Source of the DNA: Chrysophaeum taylorii
Lineage: Eukaryota > Sar > Pelagophyceae > Pelagomonadales > Pelagomonadaceae
Assembly (NCBI GenBank): GCA_029834535.1
Contig: JAQMWT010000435.1
Coordinates: 151,839 to 215,838 of the forward strand
Direction of reading: 5' to 3'
DNA: 64,000 nt
A model generated the notes under the pieces. The model was given only the letters and a program-made list of their open reading frames with translations, ran no database searches and was not told the origin of the DNA. Of this stretch, positions 48,857 through 58,843 are shown one piece after another (the first letter of the stretch is position 1; each line of letters begins with the position of its first letter). The position numbers and the translations under genes were made by a program.

Positions 48857-50272
48857 ATGCGAGTGGTTCACTTCTTCGCGGCTACCGTGGCCGCGCTCTG
48901 CCCGGAAAAGCCCTGTCCTTTGGGGTCCTGTTGCTCGATCTGGGGCTTCTGCGGCGCGACGGAGGATTATTGTGGTCCCGCAAGCTGCGTCGCGGATTGC
49001 TGGAGATGCAACGGGGATGAAGTTTTGGCTTGCAGCGCAGCCCACGAGGTCGTGAGCGGCGAAACGGTCTCCGCGATTGCGGAGCGGTACGGGGCGACCT
49101 CTGAAGATGTATTAGCGGTGAACAGCGACGACATACGGGTGGGGCGCACGCTTCAGATCCCTCCGTGCGAATGCGCGAAAGCGACGACGAGACCGTCTCG
49201 TCGCGTCCATAGCTCAAACGTGGCGGCCGCGGACTTGAAAGCTATCGCGAGCTTCGTCCCGGACCTTGTGAACGACTTGGTGGCCAACTTCACGATGGCC
49301 GCGACCGCGGAGAACGAAGCGAAACTGAGGAGATCTCTGGCGTACGCGTTCGCGAGCGACGGCGACCGCGTCCGGGCGCTCGTTGAGAATGACGCGTCGT
49401 TCCGCGAGCTCAATGGTAATGTCACCGACGACATGCAGCAAGAGCTCTGTGAATTGGTGAGCTCGGAAACTAGCCGAGTCTCGGAGATGACGATCGCGTG
49501 CGTGTGCGGTCTGACGCGAGAGCCATTTATTTACTGCGAGGCACTCTTGGAGAAGGAAATCCTCGAATTCACCAATGATGGGATCTCGGAGCGGCGGCGA
49601 CGACGACGACGACGACGACTTCTCGACGAAAACCCTCCCAGTTGCGACGACGATTTCCCGGGCAACAATGGGCTCGCGCGAACCTTCGAGGGCATGGCGC
49701 AGGTCGTCGTGGACAACGTCCTCGCCGACGCGAACGAGACCAGACCTTTTAAAGTCTGCGTGTCCGGCGACTGCTGCGTTGGAATTCCTCAGTTCCCACA
49801 CTTGAAGCTTTGTCCTAGCGAAACATGCAGCCCGGGGATCGCGGCGCGGGCGGTAAACTCCACTACGGTCGAAGCGTGTCGCGAATCCGCTTGCGAGCAC
49901 TACTCAAAGGGTCACCCGTCGTTGGTAAAAGAACTAACGACGCTTGTTGTGCCTGTCGATTACGAGGTTTGCGTCGTGGGCGCGGAAGAACTTGAACTCG
50001 TGCTCGCCTTGCTCGGGATCGATTTGTGTCTGCTCAATTTCGAGCTTTCTTACTGGCCTTTCCGGTCGTACTTGCGCGGTAGTCTCGACGCGCGGTTTCT
50101 GGTGCTTTATGCTCGACTTGACGTGGAGTACATGATCACGCACGCGACGAGCGATGCATTGGGAATCTGTTCCACCCACGAAGACGACGATTTCTGCCGC
50201 ATGAACGCTGGCGCCCAGAGATTCTCCAGCGAGCTCGGCGTCGAATTCTTTCTGTGGAAGCATCAGTGGTAG
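48857..50272 (+). CDS. Secreted hevein (CBM18)-LysM protein, 471 aa
   Basis: Extracellular or cell-surface carbohydrate-binding protein. MRVVHFFAATVAAL is the signal peptide. Residues about 16-50 form a hevein-like chitin-binding domain with the dense cysteine pattern CPLGSCCSIWGFCGATEDYC. A LysM domain follows at about 62-105 (VVSGETVSAIAERYGATSED, then IRVGRTLQIPPC). The remaining 360 residues have no recognised domain: Cys-containing blocks (IACVCGL, CVSGDCCVGI, CSPGIAARA), N-glycosylation sites and a stretch of eight Arg (coded by a CGA repeat at about 49590-49620). The pairing of CBM18 with LysM suggests binding of chitin or related GlcNAc polymers. The start at 48857 was chosen because it places the signal peptide at the N-terminus. 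Confidence 0.78.
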   Translation: MRVVHFFAATVAALCPEKPCPLGSCCSIWGFCGATEDYCGPASCVADCWRCNGDEVLACSAAHEVVSGETVSAIAERYGATSEDVLAVNSDDIRVGRTLQIPPCECAKATTRPSRRVHSSNVAAADLKAIASFVPDLVNDLVANFTMAATAENEAKLRRSLAYAFASDGDRVRALVENDASFRELNGNVTDDMQQELCELVSSETSRVSEMTIACVCGLTREPFIYCEALLEKEILEFTNDGISERRRRRRRRRLLDENPPSCDDDFPGNNGLARTFEGMAQVVVDNVLADANETRPFKVCVSGDCCVGIPQFPHLKLCPSETCSPGIAARAVNSTTVEACRESACEHYSKGHPSLVKELTTLVVPVDYEVCVVGAEELELVLALLGIDLCLLNFELSYWPFRSYLRGSLDARFLVLYARLDVEYMITHATSDALGICSTHEDDDFCRMNAGAQRFSSELGVEFFLWKHQW

Positions 50273-50332
50273 TTCATTCCCCGCCCGAATGGAAGGAACT
50301 TGAGGTCGAGCTCCTCCATAAGTACTAGAGTC

Positions 50333-53300
50333 CTAACATCTTTGCTGGCCCGTGTGCGTGAACACAGTCGCCCCGCCAACGCCGCAGTAGCCAGCCTCGA
50401 CAGGCTTGGGGTCTGCCGAGCCGAGGGGACAAAAGAACCCTTCGCCGCATTCTCGTGCTCGAGCATGCGTGCTGCCAGACGGGCAATAATACCCCGGTTC
50501 GCAGAGTGCTGCCGCACATACGCTCGGTATCTCCCCTGCGTGTGGGTGACATCCTGAGGAGCAGGCAGGCGTAGTGAGGCCCGACGAGTTGCCGTACCGC
50601 CCCGCGGGGCAGTACGTTGGTACGGCGGAGCCGGCTCGCGCGTATGTTCCACGGGGTGTTTTGGAACAATCGAACGACGACGCGAGGCCGGTAATGTTTC
50701 CGAAGCGCCCGGGGGGGCACGGCCACGGACGATCGGAGTTGGCAGGGCAATAATGACCCTTCGGACAACGCGCGCAGCTCGCGTCACCGGTTGGTGACTC
50801 GCCGACGACCCGCGTGGCCCACGTTTCTGCCAAAGCAACGTCGACCTCGAGGCCAGGATCACTATTGTACGTGCCCGCCGCACACGGGAATCGGAATCCC
50901 CGAATGCAGGCAAAGCCTGCCTCGCACAGGTTTTCGCGCGTTCGAAAGCCTCGAGAGCCGCCAATTACGTAATGTCCCGCGGATGCGAAGACCGGGCGCC
51001 CCGACGACGGAGGGCAGTAGACGGCCCGCTCGACACCGCTCTGATCGAATGCCGTGGCGCCGCAAGGCTCAGCCGTTGCGTTTAGGCTCGCCTCACCACA
51101 AACGTAGCCGGCGTCACATTCGCCGGAACAGCTCGCGTCCTGCAATCCTGGCGAAGCACCGAATCGTCCTGGTGGGCACGCGTGCATGTCGGCTCTCGTG
51201 CTTGCCTCGCCGCACCAGTGTCCAAGAGCACACAATCCACTGCACACGGGGCTCGTTAATCCTGGAATCGATCCGTACCTACGCAGACGGCGACTCGACA
51301 TAATATAACGGCGAAACGCACGCACCTCCCCGCAGGACATTTATTCGCAGGACTGGCGCCACCCAAACAGTATTGGCCAGGAGCACATAACTCTGGCACG
51401 ACCGAACCTTGGGGACAGGAAACGCCGGCGCTTCGGCACAGCGCGCTACAGCCTTTCGACCTTAAGCCCGACGCGTTTCCGTACGTTCCGCGAGGGCACG
51501 GCCGTGCCACGCCATTGATGCAATAGAATCCAGGCTCGCAAAGCTTAGATTCGACGGGACCAGCCATATGATGACTACTACCGTTGTTTCCAGCCGCTGC
51601 GTAGTACCCGGCAGCTACGATTCGCGGGAAGTCTGACCCAACGGGGCAGTACGCATTTTGCGGACAAGGCTCTTCGTCAGTGGAACCCAACTCGCAGAAA
51701 AACCCTGCCTTGCATAACGAGCACTCGCCGCTCGACGTCAAAAAATAGCCGGCAGGACAGGGGCGACAAGCGAACTCGTCGTCCGCAGGCTCGTTGAATA
51801 ACAGCCGAGTGCCGAAAGGGCAAGCCGGGATCTCTGGCGCGCAAGTGCCGTCGGCATCGCAAAATGACGACGCACACGTCCTGTCAGGACCGAGAAGTCG
51901 GCACTGAAAGCCACGACTCGCGGCGTCGCAACTCCCGCATCGCATTCCTGCCGGTCGTCCGTCAAAGGGCGTGACGGTCGTGAATTCAAAGTACGCGCCG
52001 CCGTTGTCGCCGTAAGTATTCTCGGCAATCCCTTTCGTGTTGCGCACTCGATGCGCGAACAGCACGTCATACCGTCCAGTGAGTGGTTCCTCCCCGTTTA
52101 CCGCCCCCTCGAGCTGAAAGTATTTTGGGCAGTCGAGCGCGCCCACGTTAACAAGGGATGCGTGTTCGACAGCGCATTTGATGCGGATTGAAGCGGGCCG
52201 GAGCGTTCCCGCTTCCCCAACGTCGAAAGTCAAAGTTTGAGTTTGGCTCAAAGCGCCATGCCAGCCACCAACATCGTCGCTCTCCCAAAAACTCCCGCTG
52301 TCGCCATCCAGTGCTTTCCAGCAATCATGCGACAACGTCGTCGCCCAGCATCGCAGCGGAGAAGGCGAGAGTTGTCCAGTCATCGGCTCGGGGGGAACAG
52401 TGCTACGACCATCAATCATAAGGCCCCCGTAGATCTTGATATCATTGAGTTGAAGTCGCCCACCCGCGCGGCTCCGCAGTGTTTCGTTCACTACAAGACG
52501 TAGGTATCGATACCCGGGCAGCTGTCGATCGACGCGACGCCACATCTCGCCGTGAGACCACTCGATACGATCGGCGTCGCCGAGGCCTGAATCTCGAAAA
52601 AGAGAGCCCGTTGAGGTCCCGATTTCGCCGCGAAACATGACGTTGCGGATGGTGAAGGCATCGTCGTGCTCGCCGCCGATGCTGCCCCAGCGTCGTGGTG
52701 TTGGCACTTCCACAGCCAGGAAGTGAACACCGTTCGAGGCGACGTCGACGAAACCTCGACCGTCGGACCACGCACCTCGAAACTGGCGCCCGTCAGCGTT
52801 GGACGGCCGCACTACTACGGTCACGTTGACCGTGCGGTTGGTGGCATCGACGACAGTTGGAAACACGACGCGCTGTTCGACCCGCAAACTGGCGATGTTT
52901 TCGCGCAACGTTGTCTCAAAAAACGGGTCGTCGCCTACGTAAATCTTGGTGACGAGCGGCGTGATGCCTTCGGCTGTCACGCGCAATTCCACGTGTTGCG
53001 GCGGACCGTATCGTCCCGGAAGTACGGTCCTCACGCTGAAGCGGCCATGGTCATCTGTCGTCAGCGCCGCGCGACAGCCTGTTTCCGACCTCTCGCTTTT
53101 TGGCAGCGACCCCGCGGCACGATGCGCTTCAGCAAGCGGCGTGGCAATCTCACCGAAACGGCCATACTGGTCGGCGTGCCAAATTTCAACGGTCGCGCGC
53201 GGCACCGGACGTGCCTGGGAGTTCACCACTCTTCCATACAGCACCATGTTTGCGTTCGCGTAGCTCGAGCCACTCAGCGGATTTCTGATCGCCGCCGGCA

Positions 53301-53733
53301 GCGCGACGAACCCGCACGCCGTCGCCTCGCTAGCGCCGACGTGCGTGGACGCCGCGTAGAAAGGAGACGGGATGTCGTTCTCCCACGGCTCTGCGTCCCG
53401 CATGTTCGAACTCATGCACTTTGTGCCCCCGCAGTCTCTGCCGTCGAGGCCCGCGCTGTTAACACACACTGGATGGACCGCCATCCCTTGCGTACGCTCT
53501 TTGCGCGGCGTTACGCCCGATCGCTCAGCCCCGCCGCACGAGGCTCGCTCCACCCACCGCTCGTGCGTCGCAAGCCACAGCTCCTCGGTTACTTGGGATT
53601 GTAAAAGCGCCGAATGAGGCGATAAGCTGCTGAGGTCGAAGCCGATGGCCGTTAGCAATTCGGACCTCCACGTCTCCCCGACCTCTAACGCGCCACACGA
53701 ATTGGAGATGAGCCAAGCATTTAGGGCTCGCAT
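50333..53733 (-). CDS. Large extracellular-type protein: intradiol dioxygenase-like domain plus cysteine-rich CPxG repeats
   Basis: Exons minus 53733-51326 and 51278-50333, joined by a 47-nt GT-AG intron (phase 2) that restores a repeat (CPAGR then YGSIPGLTSP); 1,117 codons. Residues about 165-290 read as an intradiol ring-cleavage dioxygenase fold: YGRVVNSQARPVPRATVEIW, TDDHGRFSVRTVLPGRYGPP and VTKIYVGDDP. The His and Tyr ligands are only partly evident, so activity is uncertain. A galactose-binding-like region follows (CWKALDGDSGSFWESDD). From about 640 on there are at least ten cysteine repeats of the ephrin-receptor/GCC2-GCC3 type (CPAGYFLTSSGECSLC, CPRGTYGNASGL). No signal peptide is visible at the chosen ATG, and the true N-terminus may lie upstream. 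Confidence 0.68.
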
Positions 53734-53894
53734 TTTATTTCGAAGCGCGATGGCGACGATTGCTCTGCAGGCGGCAGGGCGTTGTTGGCCTTTATAAAGC
53801 CGTTGAGTTGAAGGAGCGGTACCATGTACGGAAAACCGGGATTTGATGTCGAAAGGATGATGCAGAGGTGGACTAATAATAATGACAAGTGCAG

Positions 53895-54280
53895 GCCAGT
53901 AAGTTCACCTACTCCCAATCTCTAACCCCAGTAAGTTCACCTAATCCCAGTAAGTTTCATATAAGTTCACCTGGTCAGTAAGTTCACCTATTCCAAACCT
54001 CTAACCCCAGTAAGTTCAGGTCTTGTCCAGTAAGTTTCATATAAGAAGTTCACTTGGTCAGTAAGTTCACCTAGCTCACACCCACTCCTTCGAGCTCGTC
54101 GCTCTCGCCTCCGCCAATCTAAGGTGCTTTGATCCGCGCACGCCGCTAACCTTTGAGTTTACTCTAAACCCCCCAGTAAGTTCGCTTGGTCCCAGTAATT
54201 TCACCTGGTCACTCAGTTCACCTAGTCCCAATCTCAAACCCCACTAAGTTCACCTGGCCCAGTAAGCTCACCTACAGTGC
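53895..54280. repeat. Subterminal repeat array, copy C
   Basis: About ten AGTAAGTTCACC units with CCCAATCTCTAACCCC and TTTCATATAAGTTCACC variants. Confidence 0.68.
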
Positions 54281-54299
54281 GCGTGTAGACGCCGGGGGG

Positions 54300-54862
54300 G
54301 GGCTTATCGGTATTGCGCAGCACGTGTGGGGTAGGGTGGAGTCGTCGACTCAGAAGAGCATATCCTCGGGGTTGCCGATCGACAGAGAGCCACGTAGAGC
54401 TGGACGTGGCAGAAGACGGGCTTGGGAAAGAGGACGCCGACCTCGCGGGGCGTCTGGCCCTGGCTCTTGTTGATCGTTTGGCGTAGGCGGGCCTTAAGGG
54501 ATACAGGTTGGAGGAGCCTCGGCGACAACGATACGATCAATGATGTATCTGGTAACGTTGCAGTGGCCGTGCGACGGGTCGAGGTTGCGAATAGATTAAG
54601 CTCGCGATCAAAGTCAGCATCCCGTTGGTTGTTAGGGAGTTGAAAACTCTACTGTAAAGAGCGAGGCGTCGTCTTCCGACCCAGCCTAGTCAGCCGAAAA
54701 GAACTCCGACGCCTCGTCTCCGGGAAAAAAAGGCCGCGGTCATGCGCGCGTTGTCAGCATCGACAACATCGTTTCGACGGGGCGTGAGAATGGCGCGCTG
54801 AAAGAGCCGCCGCGGCTCGTGGAAATAGTCTGCGAGGTCGCCGTAGACGGCTTGGAGGATCA
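54300..54862 (-). pseudogene. Helitron/Pif1 helicase C-terminal remnant, copy C
   Basis: Same blocks as A and B; the end is the clearest here: TINKSQGQTPREVGVLFPKP and VFCHVQLYVALCRS, matching the family's TxNKxQGQT..VG..LP.PVFSHGQLYVALSR. Cys replaces Ser in the last motif. Confidence 0.78.
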
Positions 54863-54923
54863 CTGTGTGGCTCGCGGGCCTACATGATCCTTGCCCTAAA
54901 TTGGGGGACGCCTCGGCGATGAC

Positions 54924-55135
54924 CCCGCCTAGGTCCCGCGTACTTATCTCCGCCCGTCAGGCACATCCCTCATACCCCACAAACCCACCCACATCCTTCA
55001 TGCTCCCCACACCCCCCCCCCTCTTAGCAGTCGACATTTAAAGACACCCCACACACACCCCCCTCTTAGCAGTCGACATTTAAAGACACCCCACACACAC
55101 CCCCCTCTTAGCAGTCGACATTTAAAGACAGACAG
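54924..55135 (+). pseudogene. LINE 3' terminal fragment, copy C
   Basis: Starts at CGCCTCGGCGATGACCCCGC (last codons of the LINE protein) and continues with the 3' UTR; the closing unit CTCTTAGCAGTCGACATTTA is present three times. The tail is GACAGACAGACAAAC. Confidence 0.75.
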
Positions 55136-55213
55136 ACAAACATCTGTCGATTAGTAGTTAGGACTGTCCGTTGACCCCCCCCCAAAAGCAAAATTAAGTA
55201 ATGCCCCCAATAC

Positions 55214-55288
55214 TGTGAGGAAGCTATGACACTTACCCCTGCACCACGTCCCCATTATAGTTCTCTCATCCCCTTTTCAGTTCTCACA
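55214..55288 (+). repeat. 5' LTR of the copia element
   Basis: 75 bp, starts TGTGAGGAAGCTATGAC and ends TTTTCAGTTCTCACA; six-base inverted ends TGTGAG/CTCACA. Confidence 0.85.
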
Positions 55289-55299
55289 TGGTAGCAGGT
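55289..55299 (+). promoter_or_regulatory. Primer-binding site of the copia element
   Basis: TGGTAGCAGGT abuts the LTR; copia elements commonly use TGGTATCAGAG, complementary to initiator Met tRNA. Confidence 0.65.
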
Positions 55300-55339
55300 G
55301 TTCGTTTTTTTTGTTTTTAGCTCCCATTGCACAGGCGCC

Positions 55340-55567
55340 TCGTTCTGTATTTTCCGCTATTCGTTGCTCCACCCCTCGTCCTGTATTTTCCCCTCGTCGT
55401 TGCTCCTCTCCTCGTTCTGTCTTTTCACCTCGTCGTTGCTCCCCTCCTCGTTCTGTATTTCGCCTATTCGTTGCTCCACTCCCCGTTGTGCATTTTCAGC
55501 TATTCGTTGATCCACTCCCCGTTGTGCATTTTCACCTATTCGTTGATCCACTCCTCGTTGTGCTTGT
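55340..55567. repeat. 36-bp tandem repeats, about 6.3 units
   Basis: Units of the form CCTCGTTCTGTATTTTCC then CTATTCGTTGCTCCAC, 35-36 bp each, in the copia leader. Open in more than one frame (12-residue repeats), but no protein function is inferred. Confidence 0.85.
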
Positions 55568-56219
55568 CGGTTTTGGTAAAACCAGCGAATCACGTTCCAT
55601 CGCTCATTTCACCTGCCACAACTAAGCTGTGCCTGTCAATTTTTCGCGTGCGCAGTTTTCGTGCTTCCTATGTGGTTGGATCGCCCATCTTCGGGATCCT
55701 AGACAGACGCTTCTTTGCTGTGTGATTTGTGGTTCTCCTTCACGCACTTTTTCGCCGCTTTTCTGACCTTTAAAATTCGGTTTTGCTATCGACGTGACTT
55801 CCGTGCTCAGCACCCGCGACGCTATCTGCAATGTTCTTACGTGCCACTGCGACGCTATCTGCAAGCTATCTGCAACGTTCTTACGTGCCACAACTGTTTT
55901 GCCACTGTCGCCAACTTCTACCGCAGCCTATTCGAGTATGACGAGCGAAGCTCGCCGCTTGCTCCTCCAACGTTGGCTCATATTAATTTCGTTCTTGCGA
56001 CAGCGAAAACGGGCCACTTTCTTATGTGTCACAGCAGGCTGGCATACAGCAGCCTGGTCTACCTGTGTTCGTTCCTTACACCGCTGGCGCGTCCGAAGTC
56101 TTCTATCTTCGCGTACAGGACGCGGTCGTGCCCATGGCAACTTGCTCGCGCCACAACAACCAAACACTCACGTTCGCATCAAACCTGTTTACGCTTGTTT
56201 TGGATTCTGTCGACTACGA

Positions 56220-56309
56220 CCATCGTCATACCCTGGTCACTATGCAGCATATTTACCCAAAGGCCATCGTCATACCCTGGTCACCATGCAGCATATTTGC
56301 CCAAAGGCC
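56220..56309. repeat. Two direct repeats of about 46 bp in the copia interior
   Basis: ATCGTCATACCCTGGTCAC, TATGCAGCATATTTACCC and AAAGGCC recur as a pair with two base changes. Confidence 0.8.
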
Positions 56310-56485
56310 ATGTTCTCATCAGACGTCTGGTACACGCCATCATATGTACCAGCCTGTGTTTCCGCTATCTTTGCCCCGCTGCGACAATCGTCTAACGCAC
56401 GTCATCCCAGGCACTTTTGTCGCTATTGTTCTTCAGACCTCGATTTTGCTGACAGTTTCACTTACCCGATTTCCTGCAATGTCAA

Positions 56486-56744
56486 TAGGGTCGGATAAGA
56501 AAACGAGACTAGCCCGCGCCGCAACGACGGGTCCTACAACGCGTGGGCTTTTTCCTTTTTTTGCGTGAGGGGACGAAAGGATGCCGACTTCACTATGGGG
56601 ACTAGTTCCATCGCGACGATCTCGCGGCGTGGCGGCACATACTGCTTGAGTACAAATGAACATAGCTCAGCGATCCGTTGAGTATGTCTTAGTACAAACT
56701 GAAACATAGTTAACGGCTCGTACGAACTTTCTTATCCGACCCTA
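56486..56744. mobile_element. hAT-like MITE, 259 bp
   Basis: Perfect 17-bp terminal inverted repeats TAGGGTCGGATAAGAAA / TTTCTTATCCGACCCTA, flanked by the direct repeat ATGTCAA (56479-56485 and 56745-56751; AATGTCAA if the end A is shared). TAGGG ends and a 7-8 bp duplication fit the hAT superfamily. No coding capacity. It lies inside the copia element and so is younger. Confidence 0.75.
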
Positions 56745-57289
56745 ATGTCAACCACCGAAGGAACTTCAACGTTGTTCTGACTTTCTCGAATCACGCTTCC
56801 AAGCTCTCGTCTATTGTTCCCCCATTGTCCGCTGTTCTTCCGCTGTTGCCCCCTTGTCCGCTGTTGCCCCCTTGCCCCCTGTGTTTGATGAGAATGCGCC
56901 GGTTTTACTGGGACTGATCACCCCATCACGTGAACCGACCATTCTACGAGCTCGAGAGAAAAGTACAAAAGAGCACCAAAGAGAGAAAACAACAGAAAGT
57001 GCAAAACAAAGTCGCGCCAAACGGAGCCGACCGCGCAAAGTCGACCAATGCGCGTTACAACAACCAACAAACTTTTTTTTACGGGCCATTCTGTTTCATC
57101 CTGTCACAATGTTGATACGGGCCATTCCAATGTTGATACGGGCCATTCTGATGTCGATACGGGCCATTCTGTTTCCTCCTGTCACGATGTTGATTCTGTT
57201 TCCTCTGTCGCTTCTGTTTCCCCCTGTAACTCTTTGTATGTCTCTTCTGTTAGCTTTCGTTTGTTAGTTCATTAGGTCTTCCTTCCCCT

Positions 57290-58340
57290 TTGTTTAGCTA
57301 ACACCCTTGTTGATCCTCATGCACACGTTTATTACTCTGCTTCCGAAGAACTGTCGCAATATTCCGACCTTGACGAATACACTATCACTTCCACCCATCT
57401 ACGTGAAGCTCTAGCTCCGACCAATCCTGAGCGCCCTGGCTGGTTGCAAGCCATCGCTAAAGAATACAGCTCTCTTGGTCAGCTTGGTTGCTGGGATGTT
57501 ATGCGCCTTCCTTCGACGTTTTCTGGCAACATTTGTACCCTCAAGTGGATCCTCCGCAAGAAGTATGACTCTGGCCGCTTCAAATCGTACAAGGCTCGCC
57601 TCGTTGTCCGCGGTTACACCCAGGTTCACGGCATTGCTTACCACGACACGTGCCGTCCTGTAGATGTCATCTCTGCTTTCACACAAGCCCCTGTCTGGCG
57701 TTGCTGTTCATGACTGGGATTTGCATAAGTTGGATGTCAACTCCGCTTTTATCCAAGCTCTCATTGACGAAGACATCTATGTCTGGCCACCCGAAGGCTA
57801 TGCTCCTCGCCAACCCACCGATGGTTCCAAAATCGTTTACAAGCTCCGTCGCTCTTGGTATGGTTGCAAACAAGCTTGTCGCAATTGGTGGCTTTATTTG
57901 GAACGCTTCCTTCTCAATGATTGTGGCTTCGTCCGCGGATCTGGTGACACTTGCCATTACAAGCTCGTGCTCAATTCTACCGTGGTCCTCCGTCTCGTTT
58001 TAGTCTTTGATGATCTTCTTGTGGCGCACCCTCGTCATTGCATTGGCCATTACCAAGCCTTTTTCCTCCATATCCGCGCTTTCACTGACGTCAATGAACT
58101 TGATCTCACCTCTTACGTTGGCTTTTGAAGCTGAATTGCTCGCTCTTTACGCCGCTACTGCTGAGCTCTATTGGCTTCTCCAACTTTTTGATGACTTTGA
58201 TCTCCATCGTCACACGGTACCAATGTATGTCGATAATAGCACCACCGTCACCCAAGTCCGTCTCCAATGTCTCCCGCGGCGCACCCGCCATATTGATATT
58301 CGCTTTTACCGCCGAATATCATCGCAACCACATCATTGAC
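57290..58340 (+). pseudogene. Copia reverse transcriptase and RNase H remnant
   Basis: Frames 57444-57713, 57664-58128 and 58007-58339 contain in order WLQAIAKEYSSL, LKWILRKKYDSGRFKSYKAR, LVVRGYTQVHGIAYHDTCRP, LDVNSAFIQALIDEDIYVW, LRRSWYGCKQACRNW and VFDDLLVA (RT active site, Phe-Asp-Asp). Then FEAELLALYAATAELYWL and YVDNSTTVTQ with RRTRHIDIRF form the RNase H part. At least two frame breaks (near 57690 and 58120) separate them. Confidence 0.85.
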
Positions 58341-58595
58341 CTCCAACATAGCGATATCTTCACCCGCAGTACGGAAGCTCCTTCCTTCCTCCGGCTTCGT
58401 GCTCGTTACCTCACCTCGCGACTTCGCCCTGATATCTCCTGTCTCTTTCTGCCACACTGCCTCTCCTGACGTCTTCCTTCAAGCTTCTCCTCTGTGAGTG
58501 TCTCACTTACCCCTTTTCCTTTTCTTTCTTTTCCAGCACCTGTGTGAGGATCTCACTTACAGCTTTTTATCCTTTTCTTTCTTTTCCAGCACCTG

Positions 58596-58670
58596 TGTGA
58601 GGAAGCTATGACACTTACCCCTGCACCACGTCCCCATTATAGTTCTCTCATCCCCTTTTCAGTTCTCACA
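58596..58670 (+). repeat. 3' LTR of the copia element
   Basis: Identical in length and sequence to the 5' LTR. Immediately upstream a 60-bp pyrimidine-rich unit (CTTTTCTTTCTTTTCCAGCACCTGTGTGAG) is duplicated; only key parts are quoted. Confidence 0.85.
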
Positions 58671-58843
58671 AATACATTAAGAATCCCCAACGTTGTACTC
58701 CCCCTAATAGCTAGCTAGCTAGCTATATCGCGCCCAACATCTTCGGCAGATGCCAGCGCCGTTTTCCAGCAGGTTCGACGCTAAACGGATTGCCGACCAT
58801 CAACAGCCCCCAGCGCCAGCCCTTCTTTAAAATGTAGCGCTCC

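Larger units (their letters stand above)
53884..55164. mobile_element. Composite element copy C
   Basis: Same orientation and order as copy A. The left end GACAAGTGCAGGCCAGTAAG is identical to the end of copy B; the right end ATCTGTCGATTAGTAGTTAGGAC is identical to copy A. The LINE piece is the shortest of the three (54924 to about 55130), holding only the last codons and three copies of the 3'-UTR unit. Confidence 0.7.
55214..58670 (+). mobile_element. Decayed Ty1/copia element with 75-bp LTRs
   Basis: Two identical 75-bp direct repeats, TGTGAG...CTCACA, at 55214-55288 and 58596-58670. They are flanked by a perfect 5-bp target duplication AATAC (55209-55213 and 58671-58675). The first LTR is followed at once by TGGTAGCAGG, a typical initiator-tRNA primer site. 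The interior is 3.3 kb, with a repeat-rich leader, a MITE, and a broken copia RT-RNase H. No integrase could be recognised, so it is probably a deleted derivative. Confidence 0.85.

Noticed and set aside
58700-58735. TAGCTAGCTAGCTAGCTAT run as a possible regulatory site
   Set aside because: Simple tetranucleotide repeat; nothing ties it to a gene.
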